Source: an uncultured Roseobacter sp. (GTDB lineage: Bacteria; Pseudomonadota; Alphaproteobacteria; Rhodobacterales; Rhodobacteraceae). From it: a stretch of DNA of 64,000 bases. The position numbers and the translations under genes were made by a program. The notes beneath the pieces were generated by a model. That model ran no database searches and was not told the origin of the DNA. It saw only the letters and a list, made by a program, of their open reading frames with translations. The DNA lies in NCBI RefSeq assembly GCF_947495275.1, contig NZ_CANLYL010000001.1, forward strand, positions 186,001-250,000, read 5' to 3'. The stretch's first letter is position 1. Each line of letters begins with the position of its first letter. Positions 8,635-17,716 of this stretch are shown here, in pieces.

Positions 8635-9888
8635 CTATTGATGAGGCTCCACCGTTTCGGACAAAACCAGCTGACCGGACTCGGAGAATGACACCACGCA
8701 AAGATCCTGTAATCCCAGGGCCTCATGTGCATCCTGAGACGCATCGCTATAGGGCGCAAATGGCCTGTTGTAGGTTTTCAATATGCCTTCGACCGGTTCG
8801 GACAGATTTTCCAGAGAGCTGCGAAACAGATTGCGACGATCAACGATTGATCCGTCTGCCCAACCGTCCATTTCCATCGCATTGCTTAGGGCGGCAATGA
8901 GCAGCCTTGTCAGATCGTAACCATGCACGAAGCCAGTGGCCGCAGGAACGTCCGACAAGCGTTTGAAGGGTCGGACTTCGGTACTGGCGTTTTTGAGCGC
9001 TTGAACCAGTTCCGCCCGGCCCTTGCCCTCGACCTCAAGGCCGCAAGTTTGCAGAACTTCGATCTGCAAATCCGAGCGCACGCTGTGGGGCACCTGCGCT
9101 ACGAAATCGCCGGACAATATCCCCCAGTGGCTGATGATCCGGATGTCAGCAGATTGCTGATGAAGCTCATTGACCAGAAGCGCTCCTTCGCGGGCCCTCG
9201 ATAGCATGATCGCGCAATCCGCATTCGTCATTTTGATTTTTTCAGCAATTGTCCGTGCGCTGGCAGGCCCAAGCGAGGAAGAAAACATGAAAACAACCGG
9301 CGCAGGCACACCAGCTGCTTGGAATGCGTCACCCATGGTAACGCGGTTGGCGCGTCCCCATCCGGTGTCAACCAACAGCAAGACGGTTTGCTCACACTCG
9401 ATGTTGTTAAGCGCATGTCCCACAAGGAACGGGCCCGCTTTTGTGTCGTCGACAGACAACCGGAAAATCCAGTTTAGCTGATCGTCGTCCGGTCTGGTGA
9501 TTGGTCCCGCCGCGGACCAGGGCAATAGAAGTGGAATACCGCTTTCATTGATGTCCTGGCGGTGCGTCAGATAGGGAGGCGAATGGACCCCGCCGATCAC
9601 CGCGATCCCGGTTGGGTCCTCCGTAAAGGCCCTCAAATTGGAATAAGATCGCTTTGAATTCGCGCGGTGATCTTTTGGAACGATCTCTATCTCAAAATTG
9701 CCGACCCGGTTTGCCACATCGGACATCGCCGTCCGGACCCCCAATTCGATGGCTTCAGCCGCCGGGCGTGCCATGGAATAATCGGCATCAATGTAGATAC
9801 GCAGCTTCTCACCCGCAACGGACTGCCCCGCAAAACAACAAACCAAAAGAAACCAGATTACACGCATAAGACCAACCATCGCATTCAA
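8635..9888 (-). CDS. Periplasmic ligand-binding protein (type I, Liv/amide-binding fold)
   Basis: 417 residues with an N-terminal signal sequence (VIWFLLVCCFAGQSVAG). The body resembles type I periplasmic binding proteins: AIELGVRTAMSDV, GIAVIGGVHSPPYL and WSAAGPITRPDDDQ recall the branched-chain amino acid/amide binders. No ABC permease or ATPase is next to it. Instead it ends exactly where the GGDEF/EAL gene starts, so it probably serves as the sensing subunit of that c-di-GMP enzyme; this is inferred from gene order. A second in-frame ATG seven codons downstream (MRVIWFLL) could be the true start. The ligand is unknown. Confidence 0.78.
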   Translation of the reverse strand: MNAMVGLMRVIWFLLVCCFAGQSVAGEKLRIYIDADYSMARPAAEAIELGVRTAMSDVANRVGNFEIEIVPKDHRANSKRSYSNLRAFTEDPTGIAVIGGVHSPPYLTHRQDINESGIPLLLPWSAAGPITRPDDDQLNWIFRLSVDDTKAGPFLVGHALNNIECEQTVLLLVDTGWGRANRVTMGDAFQAAGVPAPVVFMFSSSLGPASARTIAEKIKMTNADCAIMLSRAREGALLVNELHQQSADIRIISHWGILSGDFVAQVPHSVRSDLQIEVLQTCGLEVEGKGRAELVQALKNASTEVRPFKRLSDVPAATGFVHGYDLTRLLIAALSNAMEMDGWADGSIVDRRNLFRSSLENLSEPVEGILKTYNRPFAPYSDASQDAHEALGLQDLCVVSFSESGQLVLSETVEPHQ

Positions 9889-9965
9889 AAGATCATCCCG
9901 AACCCCCTCGGAAACATACCCAAGGGACGCTCAGCAAATCGTTAAAACATGGATTGAAACTTTTA

Positions 9966-9986
9966 AGGAGATGGCAAAATTCTCCT
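9966..9986 (-). terminator. Possible weak terminator of the ABC/cNMP gene
   Basis: On the minus strand AGGAGA and TCTCCT form a 6-bp stem with a 9-base loop, followed by TTAAAAGTTT. It lies about 90 bases after the stop of the large minus-strand gene and upstream of the binding-protein gene. The stem is short and the U-tract broken. Confidence 0.3.
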
Positions 9987-10077
9987 GATCGTTTGCTTCA
10001 ATTTTTCGGTGTCTCTGTCCGGATCAGCAGGTTGAAAAGCGCCCGTTCGTAGTACGTCAAGATACAACGACAGCAGT

Positions 10078-13000
10078 TCAGGCGGTGTAACCTGCAACGA
10101 CCTGCAATAGCTTGAAGGACGTCGCGGCATCGTTTTCCACAACTGCGAGGAATTCTTCTGCCCCGAGACGCAAGGCTTCAACGTCGGTTTCGGCGCGCAT
10201 CGTCAATGCACGCGGTACATTCCGGATCAGACCCAGCTCTCCCACAAGCGTCCCCGGTCCCACCATGGCGACATGGGTTTCCCGCGCGCCATTTTCAGGG
10301 TTGAGAAGCTCCGCCGCCCCGGACAGGATCATGTAGGCGCCATCTCGGGGATCGTCGTCCTTGTTGAAGATGACGTCTCCTGCTGCTGCCGTGTACCATT
10401 TCGCGCCGAAAGCGAGCAATCGCAACTGCTTGCGGCTCATTCCGGAAAACAGGGTCGTAGCCTCCAGAGCTCTGACCTTACGCAATAAATCTGCGCCTGC
10501 GGCACCGTCCTCCGTATCCTCATCAACCTGGCTCGCAGACACCATGCGGCCCTGCTTGATTTCAAGGAAAACATCGTATTGATCCGGATCGTCGAAGGCT
10601 TCTCCCAGCAGGATGATGGTGGTGTCTGGCAGCAGCGCGCGCAGCTTCGCAATCACCTCGTCGCGAAGCTTGGTATCATAACCAGACAAGACCTGTTCGA
10701 GCACCAACACATCCGGTCGTTTGACAACAGCGCGGCTGATGGCCAAAGGCTCGACGAAAGCCGTCGGGAGATTTTCGCCGCCAAGAGACAGTTCGAAATC
10801 ATACATCAGCGCCATTACTTCAGCCTTCAACCCTTCAGCCTGCAAAACATCCGACACAATTTTTCTCAGATCATCGGCGCGCGCACCGGCGCTGTCGGAA
10901 ACCTTGCCAAAGATGGCGTTCTCCAAAACGGAAAGACCGGGTGCCACGGTGGCGGCGTTGAGAGGGGCATAGAGATCGCCCAGGCCTTCGCGGATGCTCA
11001 GCCCGTAGTCCGCACGAAGTTCGAGAACCTTCTCTTTCATCGCGTCCGAAAAGGCCGGACCGATCTGCTCCGCCGTGATTTGCGCAAGCACGGACATCAA
11101 CCTGGCCCTTGCGGCGGCATCAATCTCTCCGCTCGGGGTCTGTGCACGTTTTCGCAACGACTGGACCGACTCTTCAAACAGAGCCGGGTCGAGGCCCAAT
11201 TTGCGGAAAAGAGGATGTTCTGTGCCGTCCGTGCCAAAAATCTGGTTCAACAGCTCGACAACATCCGCAGAGAATTCAACCAGCCCCGCTTCGAGCCCCA
11301 GTTTCCGCATCAGATCACGCAGATCGGTCTGGCTGACAAGCTCCTGTTGCGTCACCGGTCGCCGCATGGTCGCAAAGAGGAGGTTGTTGATCACCGGAAG
11401 CGCGGGATTATATGTCGCCGGATCAAAGCGATGCACATGCCGCGCCAGATCGGCCTCGACAATCGCCTCCCAGACCTTCGGACGGACAGCGACAAGCCCG
11501 CGCGCAAGTTCGGTATGTTCCGACAGATCGGTTTTCTGATCCAGTGAACGCCGGAAAAACGCCCCGCCTGAGCCCATGGTATCCAGCAATGTCAGCCACC
11601 AGCTCTGAACCTCGGCCCGGGTCGAGAGATTTGCAAGCGAGGGATCAAGCCATTCCGCCTCCGTCGCGTCAGCGCTGTTACCCGCCGCCTGCGCTTCCAT
11701 TGCAGTCGCATGTGGCACGGTCATGCTGTCCGATTGGGGTTCTTGCTTCAGCGACATCATTGTGTTGTCCCCAAAGGAGCCCCGAAAAAGCACAGGGCGG
11801 GTATTGGCATGCCCTATCCGGTTGGCAATGACGGTCTGATGCAATTGCGTCAAGTCATGCCCCGCCATCACCACCTCGCCTGTTGCAGGCAGCACCTCTC
11901 TGGTCAAAACACCTGCCAACGCCTGACGGTCTTCGTCGCTTGGTGCCTCGATGGCCACCAGGGTCCCTTTTCCAAAGGCAGCGGTGATATGTTCAAGCAC
12001 CGGGTTCCCGTCCATATCCGTGACGGTCACATCCCGAAGCTCGATCGTTCCTGCCAATCCGGGAATGTTCGCTGGCCCACCCTGCATCAGTTTCTCGTCA
12101 ACTACCGTGGCTGGCGAAAATTTTTCGGTGACGGTTTCCCAGCGCAGACCCATATCTTGAGACTGATTGTAATAGGTCAGCAATTCCTTCCACGGCGAAC
12201 TCAAATCCTTGTAGGCCGCCAATGCAGCAACCAGAGCGCCAAGCGACACGGCCCCCTGAATGACAAGATAGCCGCCAACTGAGAAGAAGAAGAAAGGCGT
12301 CAGTTGAGTGATGAAGTTGTTGATGAACTTCATGAAAAACTTCTTCTTGTAGATCTTCAGCCGGATATTGAAAACGATCCCCAGGCGTTCGCTGATCAGG
12401 GCGAGCCGGTATCTCCAACCGCCGTGGATGCGCAGATCGGAGGCACCCTGCGCACTTTCGCCGATCAGAGCCGCAAGTTGCCGGACCTCCTTGATGCGCT
12501 GTTTGTTCATCAGATTGATCTGGCGCTGCAGTTTCGGGATCAGCCAGGCCTGCAGCGGGATCAGGGCAACGGCGGCAAGCCCGAACCAGACGCTTTGCAA
12601 AAACAGGAAGACAAGGATGGTGATCATTTGGCCCGCCTGCAGGACGGGTTGGGTCAACGCGTCCCCCATGAGCCCGCCCATCGGTTCCGTCTCGCCGGTG
12701 ATCATCGCCACAAGTTCACCTTGCGAAGTTCTGCGGAAGTAAGGTTTGGGGAATCGCAGCATCCGCGAGATCAAAGTATAGCGCAGGCGTCGCAACAACC
12801 GTTCGGACAGGATGCCCTTCATGGTGTTAATCCGCATTTTCAACAACCCATGCATCAGCACGGACCCCAGGAATGCGGCACATAGCAGCGCCAGAAATCC
12901 AACCTGGCTGATGACGATGCCGAAGACTTCAATCTGATTGCTCACCGAACCGATCGCATCGTTGATGATGCGCTTGGGCAATTCCAGCGTCAGGTACAAG

Positions 13001-13104
13001 AAAGGAAACAACGCGCAGGTAAAGATCAGCAGGATCAATTGGTCGCGCTTTGAGTGCTTCCAAATAAATTGAAAGATCGACTTTTCGATGTGCCGCACCC
13101 CCAT
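10078..13104 (-). CDS. ABC-exporter-like protein with dead nucleotide-binding domain and C-terminal cNMP-binding domain
   Basis: 1008 residues. Residues 1-320 form a six-helix exporter-type membrane domain. An ABC nucleotide-binding domain follows (about 351-450 and 720-855), split by an insert of about 270 residues. Every catalytic site is altered. The Walker A stretch is APSDEDRQAL (387-396), with no G-x4-GKS/T. The Q-loop glutamine is replaced. The signature is LSLGGENLP (772-780). Walker B ends LEQ (802-804) instead of DE. The H-loop histidine is Glu835. Residues 880-1000 form a cyclic-nucleotide-binding domain with an intact phosphate cassette, GELGLIRNVPRA (955-966; Glu956, Arg965). It is probably a membrane regulator or receptor rather than a pump. 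It stands alone transcriptionally. Function unknown. Confidence 0.85.
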   Translation of the reverse strand: MGVRHIEKSIFQFIWKHSKRDQLILLIFTCALFPFLYLTLELPKRIINDAIGSVSNQIEVFGIVISQVGFLALLCAAFLGSVLMHGLLKMRINTMKGILSERLLRRLRYTLISRMLRFPKPYFRRTSQGELVAMITGETEPMGGLMGDALTQPVLQAGQMITILVFLFLQSVWFGLAAVALIPLQAWLIPKLQRQINLMNKQRIKEVRQLAALIGESAQGASDLRIHGGWRYRLALISERLGIVFNIRLKIYKKKFFMKFINNFITQLTPFFFFSVGGYLVIQGAVSLGALVAALAAYKDLSSPWKELLTYYNQSQDMGLRWETVTEKFSPATVVDEKLMQGGPANIPGLAGTIELRDVTVTDMDGNPVLEHITAAFGKGTLVAIEAPSDEDRQALAGVLTREVLPATGEVVMAGHDLTQLHQTVIANRIGHANTRPVLFRGSFGDNTMMSLKQEPQSDSMTVPHATAMEAQAAGNSADATEAEWLDPSLANLSTRAEVQSWWLTLLDTMGSGGAFFRRSLDQKTDLSEHTELARGLVAVRPKVWEAIVEADLARHVHRFDPATYNPALPVINNLLFATMRRPVTQQELVSQTDLRDLMRKLGLEAGLVEFSADVVELLNQIFGTDGTEHPLFRKLGLDPALFEESVQSLRKRAQTPSGEIDAAARARLMSVLAQITAEQIGPAFSDAMKEKVLELRADYGLSIREGLGDLYAPLNAATVAPGLSVLENAIFGKVSDSAGARADDLRKIVSDVLQAEGLKAEVMALMYDFELSLGGENLPTAFVEPLAISRAVVKRPDVLVLEQVLSGYDTKLRDEVIAKLRALLPDTTIILLGEAFDDPDQYDVFLEIKQGRMVSASQVDEDTEDGAAGADLLRKVRALEATTLFSGMSRKQLRLLAFGAKWYTAAAGDVIFNKDDDPRDGAYMILSGAAELLNPENGARETHVAMVGPGTLVGELGLIRNVPRALTMRAETDVEALRLGAEEFLAVVENDAATSFKLLQVVAGYTA

Positions 13105-13393
13105 GCGAGCCAGCGGATTCTTTGCGTCCGCGCCTTATGAAATTACGGCACCATAACCCAATAAAGATGCATCGGGAAATCCGAACTTTAACCAAATCTT
13201 GTACTTTGGTGCTGCCCATTTGCCTCAGGCCGCGCCCTGACGGGGTACGCTCTACCTTGGGTTACAGATCAGAGCGGGTTTTGGCGCACTTCTCATGGAA
13301 TCGCAATTTGACGTTCTAGCGCCCAGATCCCGCCCAATCGCAGCCGCAGTCACCGTCTAGAAGTGATCCAAAATAACGCTACTGGATGAAATT

Positions 13394-13576
13394 ATGTCCC
13401 AAACTTACGATGATCGTGATCCGCGCCACATGAAATTATTCGAGCTGATCCGGCAAAAAAATCAGGCCGATACTGCGGTCGCACGTCTGAGGGAAACTGA
13501 TTTTAGCGAGATTACAACCGAGCAAGTCGCCCAGCTTCAGCAAGCCGCCACGCGGTCATTGCAGGCGCGGGTCTGA
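13394..13576 (+). CDS. Small hypothetical protein (60 aa)
   Basis: 60 residues, hydrophilic and predicted helical, with no signal peptide or cysteine. It is divergent from the ABC/cNMP gene and convergent with the cache-like gene 20 bases downstream. Codon choice and third-position GC resemble the neighbours, and a short GGATGA stretch precedes the ATG. The amphipathic pattern (MKLFELIRQKNQAD, then TTEQVAQLQQAATRSL) suggests a helical hairpin. I do not recognise a family. It may be a real short protein, but coding status is not certain. Confidence 0.45.
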   Translation: MSQTYDDRDPRHMKLFELIRQKNQADTAVARLRETDFSEITTEQVAQLQQAATRSLQARV

Positions 13577-13596
13577 ACGCGCCTGCCAATAGTATT

Positions 13597-14169
13597 TCAA
13601 AAGAAGGCTTCTGCATTCAGGCCTACGGTCATCGCGCCGATCACATCGCCGCTGTCGGGATCGGTGATCGCGAAGGATACCTGCCCCTGATAAGTCTGTG
13701 AACTTTCGTCGAACTCGACTTCGTCTACAAAGACGGAACCAGCACCCATACCGTAAGTTTTTGCATGTTTGTCCTCATCGCCCTGCCAGTAGTCCGAGGT
13801 GACGCCGCTTGCTGCAACGTTCAATCCCAGGGCGTCCATGATGAAAATTTCGGTGATGCGCCCACCGGAGGCGGCAACACGCTCCCCCAGAGTGACGGAA
13901 AGTTCGCGGCCCATGACTTCGTCAATGAGAGGCTGTTGGTCTTGCCCAACCTGCGCACGCCAGGCTGTGTCCCACTCTTCGATCTGAGTGATCGACGCAC
14001 CATTCGTTTCGATATTCTGCGCGGCAATCGCATCGGTTACCTGAGCAGATTGCGCCCAGTCCATTATGTCGGCTTCAACAAAGGCTTTCATCGCCGGCGG
14101 GGCGTCCACGGCATATGCCAGGCCAGCCGCTGCGACCAGCGGCGCTGAAAGTAAGAATGTGCGGATCAT
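13597..14169 (-). CDS. Secreted single-cache (PDC-like) sensor-type protein
   Basis: 190 residues. Residues 1-20 (MIRTFLLSAPLVAAAGLAYA) are a signal peptide. The mature part resembles the periplasmic PDC/cache fold of chemoreceptors and kinases: a long N-terminal helix, then EIFIMDALGLNVAASGVTSDYWQGDE, and a final VSFAITDPDSGDVIGAMTVGL strand pair, the usual place for ligand contact. No membrane span or signalling domain is attached, so it would be a free periplasmic binding domain. A partner receptor is not visible nearby. The family call rests on pattern recognition and is moderate; the ligand is unknown. Confidence 0.6.
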   Translation of the reverse strand: MIRTFLLSAPLVAAAGLAYAVDAPPAMKAFVEADIMDWAQSAQVTDAIAAQNIETNGASITQIEEWDTAWRAQVGQDQQPLIDEVMGRELSVTLGERVAASGGRITEIFIMDALGLNVAASGVTSDYWQGDEDKHAKTYGMGAGSVFVDEVEFDESSQTYQGQVSFAITDPDSGDVIGAMTVGLNAEAFF

Positions 14170-14272
14170 AGTTCGGGTTCCTTAATAGCGAAGGCTCACC
14201 ACATTGGTGCGGCCAATGCCCATACGCTAAGCAGAACACATTTAACGGCAGGTAAAGGATTGAGAGCGGCGT

Positions 14273-14995
14273 TTACGCTTCGGCCCGAAAGCCTGTCGCC
14301 ACAACGAATTTTTCCGAACTATCCGCACGGGAGGACGGCGGTTTGATATTGGCAACCTTGGAGAATCGCTGCTTCAAGAGCTTCTGCAATTCACCCTCTG
14401 CCCCCCCGGCCAGGACCTTCGCCACGAAGGTGCCGCCTTCATCCAGGACATCAAAAGCGAAATAGGCGGCGGCCTCGCACAAGGCGATGATCCGCAAATG
14501 GTCGGTCTGTTTGTGCCCCGAACTGCTGGCCGCCATGTCCGACATGACGACATCTGCGCGCCCGCCCAGCCACTCCTTGACCTGTAGGTCTGCATCGTCA
14601 GACATGAAATCGAGCTGATAAAGATCGCAGCCCGCAATCGGTTCCATTTCCTGAAGATCAATGCCCAGAATCGTCCCCACGGCCTTGCCGGATTTCTCCC
14701 CCAACGCATTCACGCGTTTGACAGCCACCTGACACCACCCGCCAGGTGCCGCGCCCAGATCGACCACGCGCGCGCCAGGCACCAGAAAGCGATATTTGTC
14801 GTCAAGTTCCATGATCTTGAAGGCTGCCCTGCCCCGGTACCCTTCCGCCTTGGCACGTTTGACATAAGGATCGTTCAATTGCCGTTGTAACCACCGTGTC
14901 GAGCTCAGCTTGCGACCCCGCGCGGATTTCACCTTGACCTTGAGCTCGCGCTGCCCGCGACCGGAGGTGTTTTTGCCACTGGGTGTCTTCGCCAT
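14273..14995 (-). CDS. rlmE: 23S rRNA (uridine-2552-2'-O)-methyltransferase RlmE
   Basis: 240 residues. RlmE/FtsJ adds the 2'-O-methyl group to U2552 in the A-loop of 23S rRNA late in 50S assembly. The SAM site is [10 protein letters not shown] (78-87). The catalytic K-D-K-E set is Lys60 (RAAFK), Asp153 (SDMA), Lys193 (VAKVL) and Glu228 (SSEKF). The basic N-terminal extension of about 30 residues is common in alphaproteobacteria. The open frame reaches 15100, but the ATG at 14995 overlaps the stop of the upstream phosphatase gene by one base (TGATG), which indicates translational coupling and fixes the start. Confidence 0.95.
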   Translation of the reverse strand: MAKTPSGKNTSGRGQRELKVKVKSARGRKLSSTRWLQRQLNDPYVKRAKAEGYRGRAAFKIMELDDKYRFLVPGARVVDLGAAPGGWCQVAVKRVNALGEKSGKAVGTILGIDLQEMEPIAGCDLYQLDFMSDDADLQVKEWLGGRADVVMSDMAASSSGHKQTDHLRIIALCEAAAYFAFDVLDEGGTFVAKVLAGGAEGELQKLLKQRFSKVANIKPPSSRADSSEKFVVATGFRAEA

Positions 14996-16110
14996 CAGAA
15001 ATCTCCGTCTTCCAGCACGCCATCCGCACTCATCTGCGCGTATAGCAGGCCCTCGCGCAAACCACGATCCGCAACTGACAGCCTGTCCGTGGGCCAGCAC
15101 CTCATCAGCGCCTGAAGGATCGCAGCCCCCGACATGATCAGGGCCTGTCGGTCCTGACCAATGCGCGGATCAGCACGCCGCCCGGCTGGACCCAGCGCCA
15201 GATACGACCGGATCACACGATCAATCTGCTCGGTTGTCATGTGCAGCCCGTCGACCTTGGTGCGGTCATAGCGCTTGAGGCCCAGATGGCTTGCCGCCAC
15301 GGTCGTGACCGTTCCGGAGGTGCCGACGATCTGGAATTTCTCGTGTGGCTGAGTGTCATGATAGGGGGTGAAATCCGCAAGGTTTTCCTCAAAGAACCAG
15401 CTCATCAGGGCAAACCGCGCCGCATCGTCTTCGACATCGTTGAACTGGTCGCGTAGGGTGGCCACCCCGAGCGGGACTGAGATCCAGTCAACCACACGGG
15501 CGGCCGGCAACTCCGACACGACCTGTTTGAAACCACTGTGCAAACGCATGATCGACTGGGGCCGGTCATTTCTGGGCACATCCGTCAGGTCAATCCAGAC
15601 CAGTTCTGTTGATCCCCCCCCAATATCGACAACCAACAGGTTTTCGGTAGAACGCCCCACAAGTGGCGCGCAGGAGATCACGGCCAGTTGCGCTTCTTCC
15701 TGCGGTTCGATGATATCCAGACGCAGCCCGGTTTCGCGATGCGCCCGTTTGATGAACTCATCGGCATTCAGGGCGCGTCTGCAGGCCTCGGTCGCTACCA
15801 GCCGCATACGCCGCACCTTGTTGCGCCGCAGTTTCTGCTGGCAAATCCGCAAAGCCTGTATGGTACGCGTCATGGAACCGCGCGACAAACGCCCGGTTTT
15901 CTCCAGCCCCGCCCCCAATTGGACGGATTTGGAGAAGCTATCAACCACATGAAAACCATTGCCCTTCGGTTGGGCGATCAACATGCGGCAGCTATTTGTG
16001 CCCAGATCCAGGGCGGCATAAAGCTCTCCTGACCGGGGCGGAACTGGCGCGGGGCTCAGAGCCGTCTTTTGTTCGAGCGCGCCCGCACCTTTGGGACGCT
16101 GTGGCGCCAT
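14995..16110 (-). CDS. Ppx/GppA family phosphatase
   Basis: 371 residues of the exopolyphosphatase/pppGpp phosphohydrolase family (ASKHA fold). Motifs: [14 protein letters not shown] (33-46), [25 protein letters not shown] as the second phosphate loop, and [11 protein letters not shown]. The length is close to the short bacterial form without an HD-type C-terminal domain. First gene of a two-gene unit with rlmE, an arrangement frequent in Rhodobacteraceae. It may degrade polyphosphate or hydrolyse (p)ppGpp; sequence alone does not decide. The VTC-type polyphosphate gene at 1.7 kb makes the polyphosphate role worth considering. Confidence 0.9.
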   Translation of the reverse strand: MAPQRPKGAGALEQKTALSPAPVPPRSGELYAALDLGTNSCRMLIAQPKGNGFHVVDSFSKSVQLGAGLEKTGRLSRGSMTRTIQALRICQQKLRRNKVRRMRLVATEACRRALNADEFIKRAHRETGLRLDIIEPQEEAQLAVISCAPLVGRSTENLLVVDIGGGSTELVWIDLTDVPRNDRPQSIMRLHSGFKQVVSELPAARVVDWISVPLGVATLRDQFNDVEDDAARFALMSWFFEENLADFTPYHDTQPHEKFQIVGTSGTVTTVAASHLGLKRYDRTKVDGLHMTTEQIDRVIRSYLALGPAGRRADPRIGQDRQALIMSGAAILQALMRCWPTDRLSVADRGLREGLLYAQMSADGVLEDGDF

Positions 16111-16430
16111 CTTACGCGCCTTTCATTTCGAGTTGGGATCAGGCTAGCGGCTATGGTCTTTGCGCGCAAGTTGTCGTGAGGCATCGCGCGCATTTCCAGT
16201 GCCTGTCAGACCGTTCTCTCGCGTCACGCGCGAATTCAGCGTGTCACTTTGAACACGACCGAACCTCAGCATCATTATCAAGATTTTGAGCATCAGCCGA
16301 TCTCGCGGTTTTCATCGGATTACGATAGACCCTGTCACGTCGCGGAAAGAGGTTGTTCTGTCGAAAACCGGCATTGGTATGGACCTATGTACCATTAGAC
16401 AGGCGAAAAGAGTTCGAGAGGAATCAGCGA
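16111..16430. other. Divergent promoter region, no gene seen
   Basis: 320 bases between the divergent phosphatase and one-carbon operons. No reading frame with convincing codon use. It should hold the promoters for both directions. I cannot identify specific -35/-10 boxes or a riboswitch. A good ribosome site (GAGAGGAA) lies just before the gene starting at 16431. Confidence 0.45.
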
Positions 16431-16727
16431 ATGCCTGACGTCACGATTGTTTATTGGCGCGATATTCCGGCCCAGGTGATTGTGGGTAAAGGGCGTCGCG
16501 GGTCCAAGCGACAACTGCCAGAGCGTTTCGAGCAGGCCATTGACCGTGCGGCCATGAAGGTTGGCGCGGAGGACACGGATGCTTATCTGGCTGAATGGCG
16601 CAAGGCGGCCCCGTTCGAAGTTGCGGGGGATCCTGACGCAGTGGCAGATGCTGAGGCCGCCAGACTGGACGCTGAGTATGACAAGGAGCGCATCAAGGCG
16701 CTGATCAACAACGACGGATGGGCCTGA
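16431..16727 (+). CDS. 'Virulence factor' domain small protein of the one-carbon operon
   Basis: 98 residues: VTIVYWRDIPAQVIVGKG at the N-terminus and KRQLPERFEQAIDRAAM are typical of the small proteins annotated as 'virulence factor' (a Pfam label with no proven virulence role). They recur beside MetF-like and corrinoid methyltransferase genes in Roseobacter-group genomes, so a role in that C1 pathway is more likely. The ATG at 16431 follows GAGAGGAA; the open frame continues upstream without a ribosome site. 47 bases separate it from the MetF-like gene. The biochemical role is unknown. Confidence 0.75.
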   Translation: MPDVTIVYWRDIPAQVIVGKGRRGSKRQLPERFEQAIDRAAMKVGAEDTDAYLAEWRKAAPFEVAGDPDAVADAEAARLDAEYDKERIKALINNDGWA

Positions 16728-16774
16728 CCCTGCCCAGTATCTTCGACACCCTTCTTCCGCGAAAGGAACGCCTG

Positions 16775-17701
16775 ATGGCATTGTTGAACTTCAAAAAGAA
16801 AGAGGCTCCTGTTGGCGACGCTGCCAATCCGCAGGTCGAAGCCTTCTTGCAGGACTATTCCATCGAAGTGATGCCCCGCACCGCCGAGAAAGTGGAAAAC
16901 TTTCGCGACCTTTTGCCCGAAGGAACGCGCGTCTATGTCGCGCATATCGAAGGCACCCCCATCGAGGACATGGTCGCAACCGCCAAACGCCTGAATGCCG
17001 ATGGTTTCCCGGTGATGCCGCATTTCCCCGCACGTATCATCAAAGACAAGGCAACCCTTGCGGATTGGATCGCCCGGTATCAGGGCGAAGCGGATGTCAA
17101 ACAGGCGCTGCTGCTTGCGGGGGGTGTTGCCAGCCCGCACGGCGACTTTGACAGTTCCATGCAATTGATGGAAACCGGCCTCTTTGATGCCGCAGGGTTT
17201 GAGCGGCTGCATGTTGCAGGCCACCCCGAAGGCAACCGTGACATTGATGCGGATGGCTCCATGTCCAATGTGACTGCTGCCCTGAAATGGAAAAACGACT
17301 TCCAGAGCCGCACGGACGCCAAGATGGCGCTGGCCACGCAGTTCGCCTTTGACGCCAAGCCCATCATCAAATGGGCAGATGATCTCGCGGCAGAGGGCAT
17401 CACCCTGCCCGTTCACATCGGTATCGCGGGGCCTGCCAAGCTGCAAACACTGATCAAGTTCGCCATTGCCTGCGGTGTTGGTCCGTCGCTCAAGGTTCTG
17501 CAAAAACGCGCGATGGATGTGACCAAACTGTTGTTGCCCTATGAACCCACAGAGGTGGTCGCTGAACTGGCCGCGCACAAGGCCGCCCACCCGGACTTCA
17601 ACATTTCCAATGTGCACTTCTTCCCCTTGGGCGGCATCAAGACCAACGCCACCTGGGCGATCCAACATGGTGGCGATGCTGCCACCCCTGCAAACGCCTG
17701 A
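16775..17701 (+). CDS. metF: Methylenetetrahydrofolate reductase (MetF-like)
   Basis: 308 residues with the TIM-barrel FAD fold of 5,10-methylenetetrahydrofolate reductase. Near the N-terminus YSIEVMPRT holds the glutamate equivalent to catalytic Glu28 of E. coli MetF; later LLLAGGVASPHGDF and VAGHPEGNRDI mark the flavin/folate site. It is a divergent relative of classical MetF. Beside a methyl-H4folate:corrinoid methyltransferase it may run in the oxidative direction, turning methyl-H4folate from demethylation into methylene-H4folate. The ATG at 16775 has AAAGGAAC upstream; the longer frame from 16718 overlaps the previous gene. 15 bases precede the next gene: one operon. Confidence 0.82.
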   Translation: MALLNFKKKEAPVGDAANPQVEAFLQDYSIEVMPRTAEKVENFRDLLPEGTRVYVAHIEGTPIEDMVATAKRLNADGFPVMPHFPARIIKDKATLADWIARYQGEADVKQALLLAGGVASPHGDFDSSMQLMETGLFDAAGFERLHVAGHPEGNRDIDADGSMSNVTAALKWKNDFQSRTDAKMALATQFAFDAKPIIKWADDLAAEGITLPVHIGIAGPAKLQTLIKFAIACGVGPSLKVLQKRAMDVTKLLLPYEPTEVVAELAAHKAAHPDFNISNVHFFPLGGIKTNATWAIQHGGDAATPANA

Positions 17702-17716
17702 TCCAAGGACAGCTTC

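Noticed and set aside
16431-16727. A virulence role for the small 'virulence factor' protein
   Set aside because: The name is a database label; the operon concerns one-carbon metabolism and nothing nearby supports virulence.
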